From contig NZ_CP104307.1 in the NCBI RefSeq assembly GCF_025252405.1, forward strand, positions 3,162,001-3,226,000: a stretch of DNA of 64,000 nt. Reading direction: 5' to 3'. Positions 25,870 through 35,467 of this stretch are shown here, piece by piece (the first letter of the stretch is position 1; each line of letters opens with the position of its first letter). The notes under the pieces are model-generated. The model did no database searches, was not told the DNA's origin, and worked only from the letters and a program-made list of their open reading frames with translations. The stretch is from Flavobacterium sp. TR2 (GTDB lineage Bacteria > Bacteroidota > Bacteroidia > Flavobacteriales > Flavobacteriaceae). A program made the translations under genes and the position numbers.

Positions 25870-26004
25870 ATGGACACAAAGAAAAATGAACCCAATAAAA
25901 GTTTGGAAGAGCTTTTGGAGGAAACAAAAACAAAAAAGAGCGCACTTTTAAAAATTCTGCAAAAAATAACAAAAGCAGGTTCTAAGAATCAACCGCCGAA
26001 TTGA
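25870..26004 (+). CDS. 44-aa Lys/Glu-rich small protein
   Basis: The frame starts at MDTKKNEPNKSLEELLEETK and ends at TGA 26002-26004. It is hydrophilic, probably one or two amphipathic helices (SLEELLEETKTKKSALLKILQKITKAG), with a Pro-containing tail. Codon use looks protein-like. Its stop codon lies inside the following terminator hairpin, which fits a short dedicated transcript. No family is recognised; a regulatory or protein-binding peptide is plausible. Confidence 0.6.
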   Translation: MDTKKNEPNKSLEELLEETKTKKSALLKILQKITKAGSKNQPPN

Positions 26005-26026
26005 TTCTTAGGGCTTGCTTTTTTTG
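25982..26026 (+). terminator. Terminator overlapping the small gene's stop codon
   Basis: CTAAGAATCAA (25982-25992) and TTGATTCTTAG (26001-26011) pair perfectly over 11 bp with an 8-nt loop. A run of seven T follows from about 26018. The left arm and loop encode the last residues of the 44-aa protein, so translation to the end should disturb hairpin formation. Confidence 0.75.
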
Positions 26027-26101
26027 GTTTCTACCAACCCTTGGCGAAGTAATGCACTATTAACTTAAACAGCCTTAATACTAATTTTAAATTTAAAAAA
26101 A

Positions 26102-29100
26102 ATGAACCAGATTTACTCTAAAGCTAGGTATTTGTTTCTTTTGTTAGGTTTGCTGGTCTGTTCCGCAGGAATGGCTCAGTCACCATTGCCAAAAAACAAA
26201 ACAGCTACTGCGCAGTCGGCCATACAGTCGCCAGCTGCTACTCAGAAAAAGGATCAAGTTTTTAAGAAAACGACCGATCAAAATAATAATCAGCAAGATG
26301 ATGCTATTCTTTTAACTCAGACGAGTGTTAAAGGTACAGCGCTTTCGCAGGAAGAGAGCGATGACGTACAAAAGCGATTAAAGGCAAGCCAGAAGTTTTT
26401 TGACAAAAGCCAAAGCGCAGCTACAGCTAAAAATGTGCAAAGTTTGGACACTACAAAAGTCAGATCTTTTGCAAAATCTTCTAATTTAACGATACGCAAC
26501 GTATTTGAAGTCAAAAAAGCCGATTTCGAATTGTCTAATGCAGACAGAATGCAGTTAAAATCGGTTTCAGATAAACACGGCAGAAGTTTGGCGACGTATC
26601 AGCAAATGCATAATTCTGTTCCTGTAGAAGGTGCAATTTACAAGGTTAGGGAAAGAAAAAATAAAATAGATGCATTTGGGCAGACTAGCAAAAAACTGCC
26701 AGCAAACAGTAATTATAAAGTAAATGCGTCGGCGGCATTGCAAAATGCTTTAAATACTGTAAATGCTAAAGAATATGTATGGCAGAGCAAAAAACTTTCT
26801 TCTTTGGTGCATAAAAAAATCAGCACAAAACCAGAGGGAGAATTGGTTTACGTAGGACCCAATTTTTCTACAGAATTGAAAGAATATCATTTGGCTTGGA
26901 AATACGATATTTTCGCTACAAATCCGCAGTCTAGCCAGACGATTTATGTAGATGCCAATACAGGAAAGGTAATCTTAAAAATTGATTTGAGCAGAGATTT
27001 TCGTTCATCTGCTTTGCCTGCTGCAGACGGAAGACTTGCAACTGGTAAAGGAAAAGCCCGTTTTGCAGGAGATGTTACTTTTGGCACAACGCAATATGCA
27101 GACGGTTATAGATTGGAGACTTTATTAGGAAAATATAAGGTGCCAATTTATACCTTGAATATGAATCATGCAGCGCACGCATCTGACGAAGTGCTGACAG
27201 AATATATCGATGAAGATAACAACTGGAATGATCTGTACAATAAAGATCACGATGAAGCAGCAATCGATATTCATTGGGGATTGCAAAAAACATTGAATTA
27301 CTTCGAAGAAAAATTTGACCGTAATAGTGTTGACGATAAAGGAATGACCATTTTTGGTCTTGCGCACTTAGGAACTAATGTTCAGAATGCGTCTTGGACA
27401 GGTGGATGGGCACAGTTTGGCGATGGAGATAAACAGCCGTTTGTAAGTTTAGGAATTACAGGACATGAAATGACTCACGCCGTAACCCAATTTTCTGCCG
27501 GATTGATTTATATGGGAGAATCTGGAGCTATGAACGAATCTTTCAGTGATATTTTTGGTATTTCTATTGAGCTTTATGCGGGCAAAGATTCTAAAAATGA
27601 CATCTGGATGTTGGGAGACGAATTGTACAAACACGGAAGTTTAAGAAGTATGGCCAATCCAAAAGCGGCTGGTCAGCCAGATACATATGGAGGAGAATTT
27701 TGGACAAATCCTGCCAATACTAGTGTTGACAATGGAGGTGTTCACCAAAACAGCGGTATTACCAATTACTGGTACTATCTTTTAGTTGAGGGTGGATCAG
27801 GAGTGAATGATTTGAATAATAGCTACAGCGTAAAAGCTATTGGTCTGGAGAAAGCAGAAAAAATTGCTTATACGACACTTACCGAATATTTATCGCCTTC
27901 TTCAAATTTCATGGCAATGCGTCAGGCAAGTTTGTTGGCGACAGAAGATTTATACGGTTTAGGTTCTGAAGAATACAAGCAAGTAACCAATGCTTGGTAT
28001 GCTATTGGCGTAGGACCGGCTTATGGAGAAAGACAAATCCTTTTGGTTTCTGTAGAGAATCCATCGGTTCCATGCGGGCCATTAAAAGGAGAAGAGCCTT
28101 TTTACGTGAAAATTAAAAATACCGGCACTACAGTAATTAAAGCCAATGAGAATTTAAATTTCAAACTAAGAGCAATGGCAAGCGCTCTAGGAAAATTAAT
28201 CACTTTTTATACTTATGACGGAAAAGTTGCTTTTGGCAAAGATTTAAATCCAGGTGAAGAAACTATTTTACCGCTAAAAAGTAATATTCCATATCAAGGA
28301 AACGGTGCTACAAACTATGTGGAAGTAAAAGTAGATTTAAATCCTATCGTAGAATTTGGAGCAAAAGAAGGCTATACCTTTATTTCGACCCTTGTTGTTC
28401 CTGCGGCGCAAAAAGATTACGATCTTAGAGCAACCGCATTGAGTATGCCTAACTATACAGGAGGCGTGCTTCCTTCAAACTATCAGTCATCGATGACAAT
28501 TTTTAATTTAGGTTGTGCTGCTATTCCGGCAGGAACGGTACTTAAAGTTGGATATGCTAATACAGCTGTCGGAAGTACAACCGTTTGGAAAGACGTTACG
28601 CTTGCAGCAGATTTTAAAGGAAACTCAGAAATGACAGTTGTTTTTGATAATACTTTCGATCTATCTGCGCCTGGTCTGCATACTTACGAAGGATTTGTAA
28701 CATTGGCTCAGGATCCAATTACCACAAATAACAGTATTATAAATGCTGCGTATAACGGTATTATTGCACAGTTTCCATACTCTGAGGGGTTTGAAAGAAC
28801 CGCTGGCGGATGGAATACAAAAGCATTGGCTGGAAATCAGAAGTTTTTATTCCAAAATTACCCTGCATCATTTAGAACCGTTAAATCGCAATATATGTGG
28901 GGAATGGTAGATTTTAAAACCACAGAAAGAATGGGACTTAACTCTGATTTTGTTCTAGAATCTCCAATTTTTGACTTTACAAATGTGGTTTCTCCTTATG
29001 TGGAGTTTGATTTGTATTATCTGCTTCATACAGGATACGACGGATTGGTAGTTGAATATTCTGAAGATAAAGGACAAAACTGGAAAAAAATTGAAACTGT

Positions 29101-32100
29101 AAATTATCCAGAAACCAAACATTTAAGCGACTTATTTGATGGAGGATGGTTTACGGGGGTAAATAATAATCTGAAAAAAGATCCTTATCAGATACGTTTA
29201 AATGAGCTTGCTGGCAAAAAAGCGGCAATTCGTTTTCGTGTAAAATCGGATGATTATTATGACGGATTTTTAGGAGGTTTTATAGACAATATTTTAGTAA
29301 GCGATGCTCCTTATGACTTAGAAGTTCTTTCGGCAAAATTAGATGCTGGTAAATGTGAGGTCAATAAAAACAATGTTACCATTAGCGCAAAAATCACAAA
29401 TAATTTTGCAACAAGCAATCAGGTAGTCAATGTTACCACTAAAGTTCTTGATGCCGCAAAAAAAGAGGTTTTCTCAAAAATAGAAAAAACGACTTTAAAC
29501 TTTACAAGATTTAAAGATACCATAACCTATTCAGTTCCAAATGTTAGTTTAGAAAGTGTTGGAGAGCATACCATTACGGTGACTGTTTTTCCTGAAGACA
29601 TGGCAAAAGATGTTAAACAAGCAAATAATGCCGTAACGCTTACTTATGACAACTGGAATAATGAAGACATGAAAGTTTCTGTTCTTCCTTATAAGATGGA
29701 TTTTGAAGATGCTTCTAAATACAAAGGATGGAGAACAGCTGAGAACAAAGGTTCTGCGGGCTGGAAACACGGATTGCGTCCAGATTTGGGCTCGCCAGGA
29801 TGGTTTATTGCAGATCATACCAAATTTATGGCAAGCAATGACGACAAATGCAATTGCGATGCGTCAAATGATATGCTGGTTTCTCCAGTATTTGATTTGA
29901 CAAACTACAAAACGGCACACTTAACTTTTGATGGTTTTGGAGATTCTCAACAGCTTTCTGACGGATATGTAAAAGTAAGTACAGACGGTGGAGAAACATG
30001 GAAAGAAGTGTTTAAAATGCCTTATTATGGCAGCTGGTGGGAATATGGAGTTGATTTGACCGAATATGCAGGAAAATCTTGTGTTATGATCGCATTTCAG
30101 CACAATGATAATGGATATTTTGCAAACGGTTTTGCAGTAGATAATATTGAAATTAAAGAGACGAAATCGAATGTAAGATTATCAAACCTGAGTGTTGCAG
30201 AAAATGTAAACGAAGATTCGGCTTCGCATGAATTTGTGGTAAGCGCCAGAAATTCTGCATACAAACCGATAAATAAAGTTACAATTGAATACCAGATTTC
30301 TCAAAATGGAACTCCTGTTGGTGCTCCAATTGCTTTAGAGAGAAACGATGAAGTATTAGTGGGTCAGACGATTACCTATACAATTGACAATTTGCCGAAA
30401 TTGCCAGCAGGAAATTATGAAATTGCAATTAAAGCTTTTACAGCCGATGAACCAAAAGATCAGGCAAAGGCAATAACAGGTGTTTTTCAAGTTGTTGCAA
30501 AAGCGCCTGAATTAAATCTGGAAAGTTTTTCAGATGTAACAGCTGGATCATTATTAGGAGCAAAAGGATTTGTCTCAAGTCTAAGTGACGATAATTATCC
30601 TTGGAGAATTGTAACAACTCCAGATAATGCGAACTTAACAGTTCCTAAAAAAGATCATACAGGCGATACATCTGCGAAAATGCTGTATAGCCAATTAGAA
30701 AATTTATCTTATTATGGAGAATTGATTTCGCCAATGTACAAATTGTCTGAAAACGCTTCTGCTGTAGAGTTTTATTATGCAATGCAGAGCAATGTAAATG
30801 ATATTTTGCTTGTAGATATTAAAGCTGCTGGAGGCGAGTGGACAGAACTTTGGAGAAGAAACAAAGAAGGCAGCTACATAGATACAGAATGGAAGAGAGC
30901 AGCATTGAATATCAGTAAATATAGAGGAAAGCTGGTAATGTTCCGTTTTAGACACGCAAAAGCTGCCGGATATTCTTATATGGTTTTAGACGATTTAAAA
31001 ATCTTTAATGATGCCGTTACAGATGTTGCCATGCAGGTTTTATCTCCAAAAGATATTTGCGGCAGTCAGGAATATAAAGTGAAACTGACGAATGAAGGCC
31101 AGAATGCGATCAAAGAAAATTCAATTCAGGTGCAAGTGCAGTATATGAATACCTCTGAGACTATTTCTGAGACTGTTGAAGCTGGAATTCCGGTTGGCGA
31201 AAGTATTGAATATACCTTCAAAAAACAGCCGAAATTAGACGGAATGGGCGATTCGCATATCTTCAATTTCACAGCCAAAGTAGAAGGTGATATTATTGAC
31301 CAAAACAATATCATTGAAAACTATAACTATCAAGGAGTTTCAGGTGATTTTAAATTATTTGACAATGCGTCAATTCATGGTTATGCTGGAAAAAGCGTCT
31401 ACATCAATGCTGAATCTAACTTATTGACGAAAGAATTAGACGCAGTTTCATACAAATGGAATACGGGAGAAGCAACAAACGCTATTGAAGTGACCAAACC
31501 TGGAGATTATATCGTAACCGCAGTGCTCGAAAACGGATGTACTCTGACAGAAAAAGTGACTGTAACATTTGACGCTTTCGAGTCTAACCTGCCAAACGGC
31601 GATGTTTGCGGACCAGAAGTAGTTTTAAATCCAGGAAATTATGCTGCTTACGAATGGTTTGACGGTTCAACAGATCCTACTTTCACTACAACAGAAAGCG
31701 GTGAGTATTATGTAACTGTTTACAACGAACACGGATTAGGTAAAATTTTCACAGCAACTATTAATGTTCTTGAAAACATCGTTCCTGAAATTCAAGCATT
31801 AGGAGGCAATAAAATAACAGCTTCTGCTGATGCTGCAGGTTATCAGTGGTATTTAAACGGAAGAGTTATTCCTAATGCTACCGAAAAAACAGTTGCAACA
31901 ATTTGGGAAGGAAGCTACAGCCTTCAGACAACAAATGCGCATGGCTGCACAAGTATGTCTGCTCCAATTGATTCTAAAGGTCTCCTTATCGGAAAACTGA
32001 CGAATTCTTTCAGAGTATTTCCAAATCCTGCTGTCGACAATGTAAACATCTTTTTGGCTGAAAAAGCTGAGGGCGAAGCTCAAATGAAAATTTACTCAAT

Positions 32101-32239
32101 GGAGGGCAGCGCAGTTTGGAGTAAAACCTATACAGCGGTTCCGTCAAGTGTAAATGTAAGCCAGCTGACTACAGGAGTCTACATTTTAGACTGTACAGTT
32201 CAAGGTAAAAAGTATACAGCTAAGATTATCAAAAAGTAA
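26102..32239 (+). CDS. Giant secreted M4 (thermolysin-like) metallopeptidase with MAM-like domains and T9SS tail
   Basis: This 2045-aa exported protease has a signal peptide (1-25) and an FTP/PepSY propeptide (about 130-305). The M4 catalytic domain (about 330-645) has zinc ligands H455 and H459 in GHEMTH and E479 in NESFSDIFG, and the catalytic His in DNGGVHQNSGI. Three jelly-roll, MAM-like regions follow (about 889-1068, 1195-1353, 1473-1634), with Asn/Asp-rich CARDB- or Ig-like segments between and after. Residues about 1968-2045 (SFRVFPNPAVDN to YTAKIIKK) are a type A T9SS sorting domain. Peptidases of this family are usually a third as long. It likely degrades protein outside the cell. 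The PorT-like gene follows 65 bp downstream. Confidence 0.93.
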   Translation: MNQIYSKARYLFLLLGLLVCSAGMAQSPLPKNKTATAQSAIQSPAATQKKDQVFKKTTDQNNNQQDDAILLTQTSVKGTALSQEESDDVQKRLKASQKFFDKSQSAATAKNVQSLDTTKVRSFAKSSNLTIRNVFEVKKADFELSNADRMQLKSVSDKHGRSLATYQQMHNSVPVEGAIYKVRERKNKIDAFGQTSKKLPANSNYKVNASAALQNALNTVNAKEYVWQSKKLSSLVHKKISTKPEGELVYVGPNFSTELKEYHLAWKYDIFATNPQSSQTIYVDANTGKVILKIDLSRDFRSSALPAADGRLATGKGKARFAGDVTFGTTQYADGYRLETLLGKYKVPIYTLNMNHAAHASDEVLTEYIDEDNNWNDLYNKDHDEAAIDIHWGLQKTLNYFEEKFDRNSVDDKGMTIFGLAHLGTNVQNASWTGGWAQFGDGDKQPFVSLGITGHEMTHAVTQFSAGLIYMGESGAMNESFSDIFGISIELYAGKDSKNDIWMLGDELYKHGSLRSMANPKAAGQPDTYGGEFWTNPANTSVDNGGVHQNSGITNYWYYLLVEGGSGVNDLNNSYSVKAIGLEKAEKIAYTTLTEYLSPSSNFMAMRQASLLATEDLYGLGSEEYKQVTNAWYAIGVGPAYGERQILLVSVENPSVPCGPLKGEEPFYVKIKNTGTTVIKANENLNFKLRAMASALGKLITFYTYDGKVAFGKDLNPGEETILPLKSNIPYQGNGATNYVEVKVDLNPIVEFGAKEGYTFISTLVVPAAQKDYDLRATALSMPNYTGGVLPSNYQSSMTIFNLGCAAIPAGTVLKVGYANTAVGSTTVWKDVTLAADFKGNSEMTVVFDNTFDLSAPGLHTYEGFVTLAQDPITTNNSIINAAYNGIIAQFPYSEGFERTAGGWNTKALAGNQKFLFQNYPASFRTVKSQYMWGMVDFKTTERMGLNSDFVLESPIFDFTNVVSPYVEFDLYYLLHTGYDGLVVEYSEDKGQNWKKIETVNYPETKHLSDLFDGGWFTGVNNNLKKDPYQIRLNELAGKKAAIRFRVKSDDYYDGFLGGFIDNILVSDAPYDLEVLSAKLDAGKCEVNKNNVTISAKITNNFATSNQVVNVTTKVLDAAKKEVFSKIEKTTLNFTRFKDTITYSVPNVSLESVGEHTITVTVFPEDMAKDVKQANNAVTLTYDNWNNEDMKVSVLPYKMDFEDASKYKGWRTAENKGSAGWKHGLRPDLGSPGWFIADHTKFMASNDDKCNCDASNDMLVSPVFDLTNYKTAHLTFDGFGDSQQLSDGYVKVSTDGGETWKEVFKMPYYGSWWEYGVDLTEYAGKSCVMIAFQHNDNGYFANGFAVDNIEIKETKSNVRLSNLSVAENVNEDSASHEFVVSARNSAYKPINKVTIEYQISQNGTPVGAPIALERNDEVLVGQTITYTIDNLPKLPAGNYEIAIKAFTADEPKDQAKAITGVFQVVAKAPELNLESFSDVTAGSLLGAKGFVSSLSDDNYPWRIVTTPDNANLTVPKKDHTGDTSAKMLYSQLENLSYYGELISPMYKLSENASAVEFYYAMQSNVNDILLVDIKAAGGEWTELWRRNKEGSYIDTEWKRAALNISKYRGKLVMFRFRHAKAAGYSYMVLDDLKIFNDAVTDVAMQVLSPKDICGSQEYKVKLTNEGQNAIKENSIQVQVQYMNTSETISETVEAGIPVGESIEYTFKKQPKLDGMGDSHIFNFTAKVEGDIIDQNNIIENYNYQGVSGDFKLFDNASIHGYAGKSVYINAESNLLTKELDAVSYKWNTGEATNAIEVTKPGDYIVTAVLENGCTLTEKVTVTFDAFESNLPNGDVCGPEVVLNPGNYAAYEWFDGSTDPTFTTTESGEYYVTVYNEHGLGKIFTATINVLENIVPEIQALGGNKITASADAAGYQWYLNGRVIPNATEKTVATIWEGSYSLQTTNAHGCTSMSAPIDSKGLLIGKLTNSFRVFPNPAVDNVNIFLAEKAEGEAQMKIYSMEGSAVWSKTYTAVPSSVNVSQLTTGVYILDCTVQGKKYTAKIIKK

Positions 32240-32258
32240 CAAAATTACAGATAGAAAC

Positions 32259-32290
32259 GGCAGTTCTCGCGTAGAACTGCCCTTCTTAAA
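32259..32290 (+). terminator. Hairpin between metallopeptidase and barrel genes
   Basis: GGCAGTTCT (32259-32267) and AGAACTGCC (32273-32281) form a 9-bp stem with loop CGCGT, followed by a weak pyrimidine run. It may be a partial terminator or an mRNA-stabilising element setting the ratio of the two proteins. Confidence 0.55.
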
Positions 32291-32304
32291 AACAAATCAA
32301 TACA

Positions 32305-32952
32305 ATGAAAAAATCAAAGCTAATAATCTGTGCATTGCTAATGTGTGCAGGTGCAATGGCCCAAACCGAAAAGGTTAAACTGGGAGTAAAAGCAGGTTTA
32401 AATATCTCAAGCCTAACATTTGATGAAAATGAATTGAAGTCATCTGATAAAACAGGATTTGCAGCAGGTCTGATGGCAGAAATTCCTGTAGCAAAAAACT
32501 TCTCGGTGCAGCCAGAATTATTGTACAGCCAGCAGGGAATGAAAATCTCGTATTCGGATCCAGACGTTCAGAATTCGCATTATAAAAGCACCATCAAATT
32601 AAATTATTTGAATATTCCTGTAATGCTGAAATACTATGTAGTAAAAGGACTTAGCGTTCAGGCAGGACCTCAGGTTGGAATTTTATTAAAAGCAAACAAT
32701 GAATATCAGGACAACTTTTTAGGCTATGATAATCGCGAAAATTTAGATTTAAAAGATTACGCCAATGGAGTAGATGCATCTGTAAATTTTGGCTTAGGCT
32801 ATCAGTTTAAAGACAAGTTTTATGCCGATGTAAGATATAATGCTTCTTATACAAATGTGTTTAAAGATGTAACGGCAAACACAAATTACATTATCAACAG
32901 TGATATGAAGAATAAAGTTTTTCAAATAACAATCGGTTATTTTTTTAAATAG
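32305..32952 (+). CDS. Outer-membrane beta-barrel protein (PorT-like)
   Basis: This 215-aa protein has a signal peptide (MKKSKLIICALLMCAGAMAQ) and the compact eight-stranded barrel pattern of the Bacteroidota PorT/OMP_b-brl_2 family: VKLGVKAGLNISSL, KTGFAAGLMAEIPVAKNFSVQPELLYSQQGMK, LNYLNIPVMLKYYVVKGLSVQAGPQVGILL, and a C-terminal ITIGYFFK. The resemblance is to the family; it is not evidently the T9SS component PorT itself. It is probably co-transcribed at a lower level with the metallopeptidase, with a strong terminator after it. Confidence 0.85.
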   Translation: MKKSKLIICALLMCAGAMAQTEKVKLGVKAGLNISSLTFDENELKSSDKTGFAAGLMAEIPVAKNFSVQPELLYSQQGMKISYSDPDVQNSHYKSTIKLNYLNIPVMLKYYVVKGLSVQAGPQVGILLKANNEYQDNFLGYDNRENLDLKDYANGVDASVNFGLGYQFKDKFYADVRYNASYTNVFKDVTANTNYIINSDMKNKVFQITIGYFFK

Positions 32953-32976
32953 AGTTAGTAACCTTCATAACTGTTT

Positions 32977-33006
32977 AAAACCACTCTTTTCTAGGAGTGG
33001 TTTTTT
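32977..33006 (+). terminator. Intrinsic terminator after the barrel gene
   Basis: AAAACCACTC (32977-32986) and GAGTGGTTTT (32995-33004) form a 10-bp stem with an 8-nt loop. T residues continue to 33006, where a G breaks the run. Confidence 0.88.
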
Positions 33007-33079
33007 GTTTTTAGAATAATTAATAAGTCCTAAATAATTGCAATGGATAGGTCTTATTTTCCAAAAAAACAGATTCTAA

Positions 33080-33111
33080 TTTGCAGACACCATACCTGCG
33101 TCATATATTTG
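33080..33111 (+). promoter_or_regulatory. Promoter of the B12 operon
   Basis: TTTG (33080-33083), 20 bp spacer, TATATTTG (33104-33111): an exact Bacteroidota promoter. Transcription would begin near 33118, just before the riboswitch. Confidence 0.8.
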
Positions 33112-33117
33112 CGCCTG

Positions 33118-33321
33118 ATTTTGGTCTGTTTTTTCAATTCAGAAAAAGCAGTTAAAAGGGAATCAGGTGTAAATCCTGAACAGACCCGCTACTGTAAGTT
33201 CTACACAAAGTCTTTAAACATTACTAATGCCATTGTTCCGTTTTTGGAGTGAGAAGGCCGTTTAAAGATAGAATAAGTCAGGAGACCTGCCACGATCACA
33301 TAGTTTAAGACTTTCGTGGTA
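33118..33321 (+). promoter_or_regulatory. Cobalamin riboswitch
   Basis: The leader contains the conserved cobalamin riboswitch core: GGGAATCAGGTGTAAATCCT (33158-33177), then CAGACCCGCTACTGTAAG (33181-33198), GAAGGCCG (33253-33260), and the B12 box AGTCAGGAGACCTGCC (33276-33291). It senses cobalamin and normally lowers expression of uptake genes when the vitamin is plentiful. CCACGA directly after the box (33290-33295) can pair with TCGTGG (33314-33319), probably part of the expression platform. The operon behind it is of BtuB type, in keeping with this. Confidence 0.93.
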
Positions 33322-33418
33322 TGAAGTTGATGACAAGATAATAACCTGCTATTGCGTAGTGGGATTACTACTGTTGTATAATTACTGCATCACACAAAGT
33401 TTATTTAATTAAATCGTG

Positions 33419-35467
33419 ATGTATAATTGTAGAAAAACGCTTTTAGCCGCTTTTATTGTATTGATTCCTTTTTTGCTTCATTCTCAAGCAGTGACCGATA
33501 GTTCGCGGGTTTTAAAAGAAGTCGTTTTAAAAGGAAAACTCTATCAGGAAGTCATTCCCGTACAAAGCCTTTCGGGAGTTCTGCTCGAAAAACTTGCCAG
33601 TCATAACGTGGCCGATGCGCTTCGCTATTTTGCAGGAACGCAAATTAAAGATTATGGCGGAGTTGGCGGACTCAAAACAGTTGATGTTCGAAACATGGGA
33701 ACACATCATGTTGGTGTTTTTTATGACGGAATTCAGCTTGGAAATGCCCAAAACGGTGTAACCGATTTAGGCAAATATTCGCTCGACGATATGGAATCGC
33801 TTACCATGTATAATGGCCAGAAAAGCGAAATTTTTCAGTCTGCTAAAGACTTTGCATCAGCTTCAGCAATTTATTTACGAACCAAACGCCCTGTTTTTGC
33901 AGGCAATAAAAAAACAAATCTGCTGGTTCGGTACAAAACAATGTCCATCAATTATCATGATCCTTCTTTCAGATGGGAACAAAAGCTGAGCGACAAAGTC
34001 AGCATGAGTGTAAGTTCTGAGTACATCAAATCAAACGGGCAGTATAAATTTAGATACAAAAGAAAAAATCTAGACGGAAGCATTGCCTACGACACCACAG
34101 CAACACGTTGGAACAGCGATATAGAAGCTTTTCGATTTGAATCGGGCGTTTTTGGCAAAATCAACAAAGGAACTTGGGACGCAAAAATCTATTATTATGA
34201 TTCTGAAAGAGGTGCTCCCGGAGCAATTGTAGAAAACAAGTTTAAAGATGGTTTTAGACAATTCGACAAGAATTTTTTTGGACAATCTTCTCTAACGAAA
34301 GAGGTTTCAGAAAAATATAAATTGCAGCTAAAAGGAAAGTTCGCCTACGATTACACGCATTACATTGCACGAGATACCACCAATGTTTTGGGCGAAACCG
34401 TGACTGAAGGCGCACAATCTGATGACAGCTATTATCAGCAGGAAACCTATTTCTCGGCCGTCAATATGTACAGCATTTTGCCCACTTGGGATGTTTCGCT
34501 CTCAACCGATTTTCAGTACAATAAATTAAATGCGACAAGAAGAGGCATCCAGACACAATTTTCTTTTCCGCAGCGTTATACAGCGCTTGTTTCTCTGGCA
34601 ACTTCCTATCGATATGAAGGCTTTAAAGTTTTAGGAAATGTACTCGCAACCCGCGTCATCGAAGAGGTAAAGTATAACGCCAAAGCTCCCAATAAAACTG
34701 AATTTACTCCTGCTATATTTTTGGGTTACACGCCATTTAAAAAATACGATTTCAATTTAAGAGCATTTGCCAAACGCATTTTCAGAATGCCGACTTTCAA
34801 TGATTTGTATTACACCATGATTGGTTCAAGCACTTTGAAGCCAGAATATATGAATCAGTACGATGTTGGCTTTACCTATAATTTTCGCGTAAAGGAAAGT
34901 TTTTTTGATGCATTTTCTTTTCAGGCAGATGCCTATTATACCAGCACAAAAGACAAAATTGTAGCCGCCCCAACAGGAAATTTATTCCGTTGGATGATGA
35001 CCAATATCGGACAGGTAAAAGGAAAAGGAATCGAAACGGTTTTGAATATGGCAGCTCACATTCAGAAAGTAAATCTAACCGCAAACCTAACGTATACGTA
35101 TTCGCAAAGTCAGGACTTTACAAAGGTTGTAGGATTGGAAATGTCGTCTTACGGAGATCAGATTCCGTATACGCCTTGGCATAGCGGTTCGGGAATTTTA
35201 AACGCCAATTACGAATCTTGGAACTTCAATTACAGCTTTATTTACGTTGGAAAACGCTACAATGGTAACGTCAATAATATCAAAGTCAATGAAGTCCAGC
35301 CATGGTATACGCACGATTTGGCAATTCAGAAATCTTTTGCATTCAAAAATTACAAATTGAACGGAACAGTTGAAGTCAACAACGCTTTTAACCAGCAGTA
35401 TGAAGTAATCTACAATTATCCGATGCCGGGACGAACATTCAAATTTATAATCAGTTTTGAGTTATGA
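33419..35467 (+). CDS. btuB: BtuB-like TonB-dependent vitamin B12 receptor
   Basis: This 682-aa outer-membrane receptor imports cobalamin using TonB energy. It has a signal peptide (ending about LLHSQ), a plug with VVLKGKLYQEVIPVQSLSGVLLEKLASHNVADALRYFAGTQIKDYGG and VDVRNMGTHHVGVFYDGIQLGNAQNG, then a long barrel ending FKFIISFEL. No carboxypeptidase-like N-terminal domain is present, unlike the receptor at 3260. ATG at 33419 is preferred over GTG at 33416. The B12 assignment rests on the cobalamin riboswitch in its leader and on the propeller partners behind it. Its end overlaps the next gene by 4 bp (ATGA), so the two are translationally coupled. Confidence 0.9.
   Translation: MYNCRKTLLAAFIVLIPFLLHSQAVTDSSRVLKEVVLKGKLYQEVIPVQSLSGVLLEKLASHNVADALRYFAGTQIKDYGGVGGLKTVDVRNMGTHHVGVFYDGIQLGNAQNGVTDLGKYSLDDMESLTMYNGQKSEIFQSAKDFASASAIYLRTKRPVFAGNKKTNLLVRYKTMSINYHDPSFRWEQKLSDKVSMSVSSEYIKSNGQYKFRYKRKNLDGSIAYDTTATRWNSDIEAFRFESGVFGKINKGTWDAKIYYYDSERGAPGAIVENKFKDGFRQFDKNFFGQSSLTKEVSEKYKLQLKGKFAYDYTHYIARDTTNVLGETVTEGAQSDDSYYQQETYFSAVNMYSILPTWDVSLSTDFQYNKLNATRRGIQTQFSFPQRYTALVSLATSYRYEGFKVLGNVLATRVIEEVKYNAKAPNKTEFTPAIFLGYTPFKKYDFNLRAFAKRIFRMPTFNDLYYTMIGSSTLKPEYMNQYDVGFTYNFRVKESFFDAFSFQADAYYTSTKDKIVAAPTGNLFRWMMTNIGQVKGKGIETVLNMAAHIQKVNLTANLTYTYSQSQDFTKVVGLEMSSYGDQIPYTPWHSGSGILNANYESWNFNYSFIYVGKRYNGNVNNIKVNEVQPWYTHDLAIQKSFAFKNYKLNGTVEVNNAFNQQYEVIYNYPMPGRTFKFIISFEL

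Noticed and set aside
33043..33252. A 69-codon frame before btuB
   Set aside because: It runs through the promoter and core of the cobalamin riboswitch, and its protein has no plausible character.
34990..35184. A 64-codon frame inside btuB
   Set aside because: It is an alternative frame of the barrel-coding sequence with no start context or homology.
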